Shown here: positions 11,701-21,704 of the stretch, one piece after another
How positions within the stretch are numbered: the stretch's first letter is position 1
Layout: the number at the start of each line of letters is the position of its first letter
Assembly (NCBI GenBank): GCA_000733355.1
Contig: JNVV01000048.1
Coordinates: forward strand, 62,001-126,000
Direction: 5' to 3'
DNA from: Falciphora oryzae
Lineage: Eukaryota > Ascomycota > Sordariomycetes > Magnaporthales > Magnaporthaceae
DNA length: 64,000 nt
Notes under the pieces: generated by a model
Databases searched by the model: none
What the model was told of the DNA's origin: nothing
The model's input: only the letters and a program-made list of their open reading frames with translations
Translations under genes and position numbers: made by a program

Positions 11701-12390
11701 TATTTTTTTCAAAAAAGTGGCCGCGAATTTATAGCTTTGTTGCGGGTCCCGCCGTTATTTCCGGCAGGCCGCGGTAAAAATGCTACCGATTATTACTAAA
11801 AGCTTTTCCGAAATTGGCCGAGCTTTTGCCTTTTTTATTACGAATTAGCCGGGTTTTCCTATTCGTAAGCAGTTCGAGGCCGCGTTAAAGGTAATTTGTT
11901 CGTTTTTTATTTACGGGAGTTTTAGGACAACGTTTTTAGGCATTCCCGGGATAATGTAAAATAGGACGGGTTTAACCCACCCGTTTATATCCATTTCGCA
12001 TTTAGTAAGGTACTTAATGGCTGTCGGAGTTTTGCCTAAAATGGTTCCGAGTTGCCGAAATTTATAAAGTCGTATTTTTTCGATTCGATTTTTTGCTACG
12101 AAGCTTTCGCTTATTACCGCGTAATATTGGCAATTTAAATCCATTTGTATATCGATAAATTGGGAAAAGTTAAGCAATATTGGCACTAAAAACGGGGAGC
12201 CGTCCATATTGCGTTCGATTTCCTTTAATTTATTTTTTCACTTTTTTTTAAATGGTTTTTTGGTTACAATTTGTGTCCGTTGCCGCAATTTCCCCCTTTA
12301 GTTAAGTTTTTCGTTAAGGGCTATTTTTTTCCCTTTTCGGTGCCGATGCTTTAGGTAGCGGCCACTTTGGTTTTTTTGGGGTTGGTTGCG
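8757..12390 (-). pseudogene. pol: Chromovirus pol (PR-RT-RNaseH-IN-chromodomain), inactivated
   Basis: The minus-strand translation gives recognisable pol domains in order. A retropepsin-like segment lies at about 12207-11911, with its DSG decayed to DLN. RT follows, with a KWFTKI.VRTAF block near 11500 and YLNDVLIF near 11300, where the catalytic YxDD has become YLND by one G-to-A-type change. RNase H lies at about 10830-10600 (YTIHDKKLFAVV, FTDYKTL, then RPGKHAVLPDALSR). Integrase spans about 10000-9400, including FHPETNGGTKKANQ near 9590. A C-terminal chromodomain lies at about 8960-8770 (VKKILTIKNAKKRGKKQALIKWVGYDKITWEP region). Many stops make it non-functional. Confidence 0.88.
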
Positions 12391-12406
12391 TTCCGGTAGC
12401 GGCAAG

Positions 12407-12415
12407 CCCGTCGTT
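12407..12415. repeat. Target-site duplication, left copy (CCCGTCGTT)
   Basis: The same nine bases recur at 18605-18613, immediately outside the inverted ends of the DNA transposon. Removing the element and one copy restores a CX2CX4HX4C zinc-knuckle reading frame in the host gag on the minus strand, which confirms the boundary. Confidence 0.85.
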
Positions 12416-12446
12416 TAGTCTTAGTGCCTCAGACCAGGTGTGGCGG

Positions 12447-12482
12447 NNNNNNNNNNNNNNNNNNNNNNNNNNNNNNNNNNNN
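12447..12482. other. Assembly gap (36 N) in a G/C-rich transposon end
   Basis: The equivalent stretch in the other copy (near 152-208) is a roughly 50-base run rich in GGG/GGGG tracts, so the gap length here is probably understated. The gap coincides with a sequence expected to be hard to read. Confidence 0.9.
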
Positions 12483-12836
12483 TAATCACAGCCCCCCCCC
12501 AACTTCCTCATCACCTGGTCTGAGACACCTTGGTGCGAAAATCTCGTCTTTTGTCGGCATTTCACCGCAATCACCAATTGACGATATTTACAATCGCAAA
12601 GATCCATCCAAATAATACTTCCTTACCCTGTTCCGTGTAATACAAATCGTTTATCGATTCGAATCTTTACCTATAGGTGCAATATTACAATGTCTTTGTT
12701 GCCGTCGCTCCCCCTTTAATCCCAACAATCCGCGGCATCCATTACCGCGGGGCTGCTAGGGGTAAATTTCCTAACCTCCGACCTTACGCCTTTGCATTTT
12801 ACGCCACAACGCCTAACCCCTACCCCAAATCCCATG

Positions 12837-15577
12837 GATATTAGCTTTTCCGATAACGAACAACCAGGTTTTTCCAACTTCCGGTTTATTTACGACGAAG
12901 GGAACATAAGAAACGTTAAAAAAAACAATAGCGAAAATGACGACGATGCCGATGGCGGTAAAGATAACGACGATACCGACGGCGGTGAAGATGACGACGA
13001 TGCCGACGGCGGTGAAGATGACGACGATGCCGACGGCGGTGAAGACGACGACGATGCCGACGGCGGTGAAGACGACGACGATGCCGACGGCGGTGAAGAT
13101 GACCAGCTCGTTAAAGATACCATCCAGTTCTGGCGAAGCAGGGTGGTTAAGGGATCTTTTCGTTCTTTTTTTAAGCAATGGACATGCTAACTTAATACTT
13201 TTACCGGCAAACCCAAAGCTGGTCGCGTTAGAGCCCTTCGCCAATTTGCGAATGATAACGACGTTATCCGTGCATTCCAAACTGCTGGTTTAACCTTCTA
13301 ACAGTCGAATGTATTTGCACCACCATCAACTGCATTCCTTACCTTTCGGCAAAATCTCGTCGGCGTTAGCGCACACCCCCCTTTTAACTAGTTTACCCCT
13401 GCCGCTGTGGCTTAGGGGGATGGACCAGCAGCCGCTAAAGATCTTTGCGATACGTCTTGGATCAGCAACGACCTCGGCCAAACAAACGCCGTTCTCCGCC
13501 GGGAAGCGCCTGATTTATCCGCGCTCCTCGACCACCTAATGGCTAACGACCGCAGCCATTGGGAATCTTATGGATCCAACCAGCCCTTTTCGCAAAGCTT
13601 TACCGACGCACCAATCACTCGTCGCCGCGACAAAAATTTAGGCCCTCGCTTTATAATTGCAAGCATCCTAGCCAATGCTCGCTCGCCAAAGCGGAGCAAT
13701 TATTTGGCGAAAAGTTTGGGTATTTACCTACTTAACAGCGGAGTGCCGAGGCCGGTAGTAAAAGTTTTGGCGGGATTGGGGGTTTTTTGTTCATATCGCT
13801 AAACAAGGGGGGAAACTACGAAGTTGGTGGAAAGAGCTAAAGTACGTATGCTTGTAAAGTAATTTGCTTCTTTATCCATTCCATATTAAATTATATCTTT
13901 TGGACAGGTGAATTTGCGCCGCGTTGCCCGCGACCCTTCATTCGTTGTTGTATACGACAACTTCAACTTTATGGATCGCATCCAAAACCTGGGACATGGA
14001 CGCACCGATATTATGCGCAACGTTACCACATGTTTATTTATTGGGTGCCCCGACGTAGAACGATATACCCAATCCCAGTAGCGCGCAACTTTGCCTTTCT
14101 AAAAGCGATGGCTATTCGAAATGTTCACGTCGCCTCTTCCTCGCAACCAGCCAGAATGTGCCCAGTTCCTGTTCCGCTAACAAATCCTCCACCACCTATT
14201 CGATGGATTTACAATTTCCAACGATTTATACAGTGGTGCCGAAAACGCTCCAAAGTTGCGCTTCCCCGAAAAGCCTTTCCCAGAAGTATCACGTGCCTTA
14301 ACTCAGGTGTCATACCTTATCCAAACACCGGCTATTATGGAAAATGAAGGCGAGTTTAGCGGAATTATCCGTATCCACGAACAGCTATTCCAAAAGCTCC
14401 TCGGTTTGAAGCCTAACGACCCTACCTTCGATTACAACGCCAACTTGGTCCTTATTTATAGCGATTAAAAAACAGTTTCCTTTATCCAACATATCTAATC
14501 CGCCCAGCTTAAAGCCAGTTAGCCATTCGACCGCAAACAATAGATGCTTCTAATCCCGGCCTTTTTTTATATCAAACTCAATATGCTATCCCACATATGG
14601 AAAGAATTTAAGCCATTGGTAAAAATAGACGTGAAAGGACTGGGTCGAACGCAAAAGCTATCCGTTCCAGTACCAAAGTACTACCACGCCATCAGGCTAC
14701 TCCAAAACGCTTACCGTGCGCGAATGTTAGCCATGGTTATGTACCAGCTCCAGCAAACTGGTGCTTTGAGCACAATAGCGGAAATCACCCCGTTTATTCT
14801 AGTGGAAGCTTTAGCTAAAGTTTTTATCGACGACATCGATAACCTATATTAAAATATCCGAACGGACGCGTTCGGATACTTTAGTAATACCGGCAACTAT
14901 TCTAACAATAGGGAAAGCAATATCCTCTTCCGCTTTTAATGCAGGTACCTCCACATTATCGAAATACTTTGGGTTGTCGATAAAGCTATTCGAGCCGGTG
15001 ACTATGGCGTACTCCGTTAATATATCCCTATGCTTACCCTGTTTTTCTACGGCTGCAAAGGCGCTAAGAACTATGGATTACAAATGCTGTATTTAACTTG
15101 GCTGTTACGCCCAAAAATTACAGCCGAACCGCTAAATACTGCCATTTTCCGGTTTGGATTAGTCCGGTGCATTACTGCCGGACGTGGGTTCAAAGCGGCA
15201 AACCTCGCCGTGGAGCACATCAACAAAGGCTTTTCTGCGGACATCAAAAGTAACCGCAATTCTACCCACGATATGTGGACGACGTTCCAACATTGTGCAG
15301 CCTTAGGCCCCATCGCCGCAACATTACGCGCTACTTTCGAATCCAAATTCGGTATACCTAGGAATAGTGCATATACCGTTGTAAGTACCAAAGCAGACGT
15401 GGTGCAATGGGCGTGTACTTTGGTGAAAAATAGGTGGGGAAATAGTTTCGACCGAGTGAACTAGGACGAGACATTCGACGCCCCGCAGTTGTTTTCCCAA
15501 GGGCTTACCAACCTGCTGAAAAACAAGCTGGATAATTTCAATAAAGCTATAGTAAGGCCGGCAAACGTGCAAAGTTA
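12837..15577 (+). pseudogene. Transposon ORF resembling DUF6589 proteins, interrupted
   Basis: The plus-strand reading frame is broken by stops and small shifts. The N-terminal part (12792-13190) has an acidic 9-residue repeat (DDADGGEDD) from a 27-bp tandem repeat. A probable intron lies at about 13842-13907 (GTACGTATG..ACAG). Downstream, VVVYDNFNFMDRIQN..HGRTDIMRNVTT (13940-14020), a LNMLSHIWKEF segment (14580) and a block at 15030-15460 (GLQMLYLTWLL.., ..AANLAVEHINKGF..) resemble, from memory, the fungal DUF6589 family found in transposon-associated genes. Function is unproven. As the largest ORF of an element with inverted ends, it is the best transposase candidate. Confidence 0.55.
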
Positions 15578-16029
15578 GCAAAGCCTGCCAAAGGCTACCG
15601 ACGAGGAAGGGATAGGGATTGCCAATACAAAAGGTGAAAAATTGTACCCGCTTGGAGGGGCAGAGAGCGATGGCGAGGAGGGGTTAAACGATTAGGTAGG
15701 TAGCCGTATGGAAAGTTTGCATAGGAATGCTGTTAAATAAAGTTAAATGCTTAAACTACAAAGAATTTCAATTTGGGTCCACCTTTAACTTTTGCATTAG
15801 AACCGGCGCAAATTATACCCGTTTGCGTCTTTTCCTTTAAGACGAAAACCCGTGTCCCTGGCTAGCACTTCCTTCCGGTTGCGACTGTAGCTGTTGGGGC
15901 TGCCTCCTTTTCATTGTGGATTGGCGGTAATGCTCCTGATGCGAAGCAATTCCCCGGCGGTATATACCCTGCACTTTTTCGCGTAGCAGGTCGCCATTTG
16001 TTCCCAACCATGCGTGCTATTTTTAATCC

Positions 16030-17960
16030 CCGAAGTTTTGCGCAAGCGCGCGGACCTGTGGCAAATCCAACGAGCCCTTTTTCGATTCGATAGCTTTCGC
16101 CAAATGGTTTGCCATAATATCTTCCATTAAAATTGTGCCGGGGAGGGTAAATAGCCGAATGGGATCGGGGTATAGTTTGGTGTTAGCGATACGCTCTAGA
16201 ACTGCCATTAGCTTTTTACGTATAAACTACGGCTTTGTGTGCTTTTTAATTTCCACGATCGGCTTATTCAGTTTGGGAAGAACGTTAAGTTCACCGAGCT
16301 TATGGAAATATGCGTTGTAGCAATCTTCGGGTGGCACTCGATGTGCTTTTACCTTTTGCAATTAATTAAAACATTTCCGCCGGAAACAAAAGGCATTAAC
16401 GAAATCGTATATATGAGGGTGTTCGTTCCGCAATTTAGTTCGCTATTTAATTTCGGTGGCGGTTTATAGCAGGGGAATGGCGCCCGAATAAATGCCGAAT
16501 GTGTAGTCCGCGTCGTTTTAAAATGCTGGCGCTAATGGCCTCCCTTCGATTACTTGGTTTGCGTTAACGGGGGTAAAATGTAACGTGGAATAGCTTAACG
16601 CGGCCGACGCGGCCGATGCAGCCGACCCATGGGACGCGTTTATCGCAATATTATCCTTTAAAATTGCCATCGATAGGCGTAAGTTGCTTGGGGTGAAAGG
16701 TGCATGTTATTGCAAGATGCGGCGTTTTTTTTGCGCTAAAATTTTATCGCCTGTGCCTATTATATCGAAATACCAATAGGGGGCGAAAAAATACCCCGTG
16801 CTTCGGCGGTTGCCGGAACGGCATGCGCGACCAAATCTTTGCATCAAATCCGCAACATTTTATAAAAGCAGGGCCTTATATTGTACGATACGCATAACGT
16901 TTGGGATATCCATACCCATTCCGAAGGAGACAGTAAACAGAACAATCCTGATAGGTGAATCGGCTTTCCGGAATATATTATATATCCGTTTTTAGTCGAT
17001 GGGCGGTGTAATGGAATGGTAAGCAACAATCGTACGACTAGATATTGCGCTATTAATTCCTCGGCTTTCGAAATATAATATAAAAGCATAGCGGGCTTTT
17101 ACAAGCCCATTGCGAGAATTTATATAAATAATAGTTTTAGGAATCGAGGAAGGTTCGAACCCGGGCAGCATATTTTTCACTAAAAAAAAAGGCGACGGTA
17201 GTTATCTTATCGTTGTCCCCTTTCGAGGCACTGCACTACGAAAGAAATTTCCGGCCTATTTACAAATGTTCGAACAATTTGTAGCTGGTTTTTGTTAGGG
17301 CCAGGGAATTTAAACCCCGCGTGAGTAAGGACGAACTGTTCGGCTTTTTGGGTAAGTGTTACTGTACACCTAAAGAACGGGATCGACGTAAGGATCGCGG
17401 AACGGATAAAATGGAAATTTAGGTATAAGGTACGGAATTCCCTCTATTAATAAACCGTGTGAAGTTCGTCGATGGCGATAAAGGCTATTTGTGTGCTGAA
17501 TTCGGGGTTGCGAAGGAGACGAAGGAACCGATGATCGGTAGCTTGCTTTGGCCTAAGCAGAAAATGCGTATATCCTGCCGGGTTGCTAGGTTTCCATACG
17601 TTATCGGTTTAAAATGGTAATATATATTAGCTTAGCCCAATTTGCGCTTTTGTTGCTTTAGTATTTTACATTTTTCGTTAAATGGTTAAATAAAATGGGC
17701 TTGGCCTATAGGAACCCGGCAACGACCTGGGTTTGTTTTTCCCCCAATTTATTTAATGGAACGAGTTGGATAGTGATATATTGATTCCGGATAATAGATA
17801 CTGCTTGGAATACGATGCTTTTGCTATATCCTGTTTTGGCGATAAGGATAGTATCCCTAAATTTATAAACGATACGTTGGATGCAGGAGATTTGGTCGGG
17901 CTTGGGTTCTCGCTATGGTATGTGGTGTTCCTGGCCTTTTCGGGGCTAATTTAAAAGTGC
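16030..17960 (-). pseudogene. RecQ-like SF2 helicase inside the DNA transposon, decayed
   Basis: Minus-strand translation gives ordered superfamily-2 motifs. A Walker A-like TGYSKS (GK changed to SK) lies near 17835. LVPLNKLGEKQTQ (motif Ia) is near 17750, DELH (DExH motif II) near 17470, IPKTIIYINS (motif IV) near 17140, FGMGMDIPNV (motif V) near 16910 and QRFGRACRSG (motif VI) near 16820. The spacing fits RecQ-type helicases. Several stops and frame changes make it non-functional. Such helicases are known at fungal telomeres and in some mobile elements. Here it lies wholly between the transposon's inverted ends and opposite in strand to the DUF6589-like gene. Confidence 0.75.
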
Positions 17961-18604
17961 CCTAGTAACGGAAGTAATAAATTTACGTTAAAGAAGCGTG
18001 TTTTCCGGTTTGTTCGTGTGGTGGTAGATGTTAAGGATAACGTCCCGGAAGGGGCGGCTTTGATATTGCCCGGTAGCTAACGCGCGACTATTTTCGATTG
18101 CGCGCAACGCAAGCGATATACCGTCGGCTGTTAAAGCAGGCTCGGAGATGCTTTTTATCAAGTTTTTAGTCCGGTAACTACATAAAGTGGTAAATTAGGA
18201 GGTGGTTGTGGAAGGTTGCGGGAATGATGCTATTTTATCCCCATAAAATAATTTTCGCGTTGGCGATTAGCAATTGCGAACGAAGCGCTTAGGCGGAATA
18301 AAAAGTATTTCAGTTTGGAGTTGAAGCTATTCCCACCTTTAGACACTTTTTTATTAATGGATGCGATATGTGGTTGTATAGATATGGCCGAGTGTTTAAT
18401 GTAGATTTTTTCAGTTTGTATGGGGAATATCCCCATAAGAAGGAAAAAATCACCATGTTGTTTTAGACGTGATTTTTAAAAAGAGGGCCGGCCTACCGGT
18501 ACGTGCGCACAAACCAAATGACTTCGTTGCGCCACCCTACCGAGTTATGGAGCCGCGGTGGGCCGGCCCTTTTTGAATCGATCACGTTTGAGGCACTGAG
18601 ACTA

Positions 18605-18613
18605 CCCGTCGTT
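18605..18613. repeat. Target-site duplication, right copy (CCCGTCGTT)
   Basis: Matches 12407-12415 exactly and abuts the right inverted end of the DNA transposon at 18604. Confidence 0.85.
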
Positions 18614-19610
18614 TGTGTTTTTTGCTACCGCAATTTAAGCATGCTTTTATATCCCGGCGCCGTTGGAATTCCTTTTAAAATATTTATAAAGCGCGTGGTT
18701 TGCGTGGAGGGTGCGTGTCGGTGTGGGCTGCGTTAACGCCTATTATCAGGGTGTTTTCCGTATTTCCTCCGGGGTAAGCAGGGGCAGGGGATTGTAACGA
18801 TTTTTTGCTAAACTTATTGTTTAAATTGATCGCTTCCAATGTTTAGGCAATACGTTTGTACACCGCTACCACTTCCTGGTAGGAGTTGGCGTCGTAATGG
18901 CCCGCTACCGCCGTTAAGCGGATGCGGTTGGAAACACGGAAGCGAAGGTAATTAATTTTCACTTCGTCGGCCCAAACCAACCCTCCGGCAAACGTTAATA
19001 GCATTTCGAATTTGGTATAAAATTAAATAAATATTTGTCCGGATTCCATTCGGTATGCTTCCAATTTCGCTAAGGTTTGGGCCTTTTTGTAAGGGTTGTT
19101 AAAAATGGTGCCGAGGTGGAAAATGAATGCTTTTGGGTCGTATAAGCTATTGGAGCCCCCGATTTCGTAATACGATCGTACCACATCCTAAATGTTCGGA
19201 GCCAGGCTAGACCATACGTATTCGAACTGGTTGCGGTGGTCCCCGATAAAGTCCTCGTTACGGGCGAGCTTATATTCGATCGCGTTTTTCCACGCGTTAA
19301 AGCCTCCTCCGTCGCTAGTGTAAAGTGTTAGATTTTTGAGGGGGAGTCGTTTGGGTGCGTTAAACGCTACGTGGGCTGCCAGAAGCTGGTTTTTCTGCTC
19401 CGCTATCACCTTTAAGGTGTTTTTGCGATAGGCGACGAAAAGCTTGTTGGTATTGGTTTGGAATTCCTGCTGCTGTTGCTCGGCTACGGCTAATCGTTTT
19501 TGAAAGCTCGCGATGGTTTTAAAAAGAATGTTTCGGGGGAGGGGTGTTGGCGCGCCGGACGTGGCAAAAGTTAAGCCCCCGTTACCGTCCCCAGCGTTTG
19601 GGGTTGCCAT
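18614..19610 (-). pseudogene. gag: Chromovirus gag, interrupted by the DNA transposon
   Basis: The minus-strand ORF starts at 19610 (MATPNAGDGNGG) about 40 bases inside the 5' LTR and is open to 19188. A coiled, Gln-rich region (AVAEQQQQEFQTN) is followed by the retrotransposon gag pattern DGGGFNAWKNAIEYKLARN near 19300. It is decayed further down. At 18614-18650 the first part of a CCHC knuckle appears (CLNCGSKKHKR), and its final cysteine lies across the insertion at about 12404. Removing the transposon plus one CCCGTCGTT joins the two halves in frame. Confidence 0.8.
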
Positions 19611-19631
19611 TGTTATGATCCCTTGGTAAGG

Positions 19632-19649
19632 GAAAAGATCTTCCAGAAA
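19632..19649 (-). promoter_or_regulatory. Primer-binding site of self-priming type
   Basis: One base inside the 5' LTR, the sense strand reads TTCTGGAAGAT. This is the exact reverse complement of ATCTTCCAGAA, the consensus of the LTR at 19702-19712 and 6154-6164 (each LTR copy has one transition). In Tf1/sushi-group chromoviruses the 5' end of the transcript folds back to prime reverse transcription in this way. Confidence 0.65.
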
Positions 19650-19831
19650 TGTAATAAACCGGACTACGGGTTGGTCGCCGGTAGGGGTTATAATGATGTT
19701 ATTCTGGAAAATGAGGAGGAGGAAGAGAGGAACTATGAGGAAGGTTGTGAGGCTCCTATATATACACGAGTTGGCTCAGGGGCCACCCCTGAGCTATTAC
19801 TTCCGTGCCCCAAGCACGGAACTATGACACA
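19650..19831 (-). repeat. 5' LTR of the chromovirus (182 bp)
   Basis: Partner of 6102-6283. In sense orientation it runs TGTGTCATAG..TTTATTACA. A TATA-like TATATATA sits at about 19757-19765, roughly 47 bases before the candidate transcript start at 19712. Confidence 0.9.
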
Positions 19832-21704
19832 TTCCACGAATAAATCAAGGGGCCGGGAGCGGGGACTACAGGGCCTACGACCCAGAACACACAAGTATAT
19901 AAGGAGCTTGCCCAGCACATTAGGAGTTGGGAAGGGCAAGTAACAGAAAACGTAAACTGCACCACCTAGATTCCTTTTGGCATCCTCAGACCCATTGCAG
20001 TAACGTTGAACCTCTGAAATCTCCCCTAAAGAACCCCCCTGGTGTGATGAACACCTTACAAATATCCCTCCCAGCCCCGTAACCGACTGCGGCCTATATG
20101 TAACGGATCGTCGATAAAAAAAGAGGCCATGTGTTATAGCCTAACGTATGGGTTCAAATGCACGAACCATATTCCATGGGATTTAATCCCGTAGCGCCTC
20201 GCCTGTTACCTCGTAAATAAATTCCTTCCTCCTTATCTGCAATTAACTGTTCACATCTAGATAACTTGCTGTCGTGGCGTAACATCATGGTTTATAGTGA
20301 CAGGGCGTGAAAGAGGGCATGGAAGAGGGGCATGGAAGCGGGCTATGGAAAAGGGCATGGAAGAGGGCCATGGAAGGGAGCATGGAGACCAGCATGGAGG
20401 GGAGCATGGAGGGGAGCATGGAGGGGAGCATGGAAGGGAGCATGGAAGGGAGCATGGAAGGGAGCATGGAAGGGAGCATGGAAGGGAGCATGGAAGGACA
20501 TCGTGCGGAGGCATGGGAAAAATCAACAAGGAATGTTCATATCGGATATTTATCGTACGGCTCGTAACCTGCCCGCTTCATATCCGTCAGCTGACTAGTA
20601 CGATAATTTGACGCTCCCCAGTTTGCATTACGAGCAAGTTATTTTCCGGCATAAAACTACCGAATATGCGAACGATGGAGGTCGCCGGCATCACCCTCGC
20701 TCGCGGTAACGGCAGTGTCGAGCCTCCGGGCTTCGGCGATGCACGCCTCTAATCGATTTGGAATGCGCGTCGCTTGCCGAAAGACCGCAAGGTAGAAAAA
20801 AGAACTCTGCTCCGGGGCCCCGTCATTTCCGCGTGTACTGTTAGAGCTAAAGTTGACTGCCTACCTTTCCGAGCCGGGGTGCAGAGCCTCGGTGCTGCCT
20901 CTCCAGAAAACTAAAAACTGCGATCTGTCTCGACGAGCTGCCGCCTTTACCGGCGGATATTTCCCAGAGTGTTGGTAGGAGTGTTACTCCTGTAGGCTCG
21001 GAGATCTCCCAAAGGAAAGAACAAAGATCTATAGATCTGGAAAGGTGTCTGTATTGATGCATGAAGGAGAAGGAATCTAGTTACAGGAAGGGGATCGCAA
21101 GATCCCCTTTTGTAGGCTCGTGGGAGCGCACGGCCCCTAGGCCTGCTGCTCCACGAGGCGTGGGCCCTTCCTGGATGCACGCGCTAGATCATGTGGATCA
21201 ACACAGAGGCTGCATGGCATTAGACCAGGCCTCCGCAGGCACCAGGGCCAGTCGCGGTCGCCCCCAGCAGCCCAGCCGCAGATGCGAAAAGATCCTGCCT
21301 TGGCGTATCCGGGTCGTGCTATCAGATGCGTCCGTTTTTGGAACCAAAAGCGTCCGTTTCTGGACGCACTTGCTCCCATTTTCTCCCAAAACCTCTACAA
21401 ACCAAAACATGTGAGGGCCGTGTTGACAACCTACAGACCTGAGCCGTTGGGAATGCGCTCCTTGACCTCTAGCCAATAGCCGTTTGCCATTAGCACAATT
21501 GATTCCACGAGCGGAAGAGCACTTTAATATTAGGCGCCATGGAGCATTTGCAGGCGCTACATAGCATTTGCAAGCGCATTTGGAAAAATCGGTATTGACT
21601 AGCCGTGTGGGTAGCTTGGAATAGGCCGTGGCTCAATAGTGACTGTGCGTGTTACGGCCAATTTGGTCAAGTGTAGAATGGTATCCGGGCCTTGTTTATA
21701 CAAG
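19832..21704. other. Intergenic, no gene recognised apart from a minisatellite
   Basis: The sequence 19832-20260 has a TATATAAGG motif near 19896 but no paired repeat. Small open frames at 20847-21479 overlap on both strands, with no domain or splice logic. The only clear structure is the 12-bp tandem repeat at 20305-20505. Confidence 0.4.
20305..20505. repeat. 12-bp minisatellite (GGGAGCATGGAA)n
   Basis: About nine or ten near-perfect units of GGGAGCATGGAA/G run between 20391 and 20494, with looser units (AAGAGGGCATGG) upstream. Because the unit length is divisible by three and contains no stop in several frames, long repetitive open frames appear on both strands. They are artefacts of the repeat. 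Confidence 0.9.

Larger units (their letters stand above)
12416..18604 (+). mobile_element. DNA transposon with DUF6589-like ORF and RecQ-like helicase
   Basis: A 6.19-kb element. It begins TAGTCTTAGTGCCTCA and ends with the inverse, TGAGGCACTGAGACTA (one mismatch in 16). It is flanked by 9-bp duplications CCCGTCGTT. It inserted into the gag zinc knuckle of the chromovirus. A second copy end of the same family is at 1-239. Contents are a plus-strand DUF6589-like gene (about 12837-15570) and a minus-strand RecQ-like helicase remnant (about 17960-16030). The left end carries a 13-bp subterminal hairpin around a G-rich tract that is a 36-base assembly gap here (12447-12482). The 9-bp duplication resembles that of Mutator-like elements, but no MULE transposase was recognised. 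Confidence 0.8.
6102..19831 (-). mobile_element. Ty3/Gypsy chromovirus LTR retrotransposon, RIP-decayed, with nested insertions
   Basis: The element is read on the minus strand. Paired 182-bp LTRs bound it. Gag begins just inside the right LTR, and protease, reverse transcriptase, RNase H, integrase and a chromodomain follow in order towards the left LTR. Subtracting the 6.2-kb DNA transposon and the 624-bp insertion leaves about 6.9 kb, a normal size for fungal chromoviruses. A purine-rich tract (GGAAGAGGCGG in sense) lies next to the 3' LTR, and a self-complementary primer site lies next to the 5' LTR. All frames carry stops, mostly TAA/TAG from CAA/CAG. No matching 5-bp target duplication is visible (CATTT left, TTCCA right). 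Confidence 0.9.

Noticed and set aside
12416..18604. Helitron as explanation for the helicase-bearing element
   Set aside because: Helitrons lack inverted ends and target duplications and carry a Rep-Pif1-type helicase; here there are both inverted ends and a 9-bp duplication, and the helicase is RecQ-like.
20257..20611. Several long repetitive open frames (Ser/Met/Leu/Pro or Gly/Glu/His repeats)
   Set aside because: They are translations of one 12-bp minisatellite in different registers and have no non-repeat domain.
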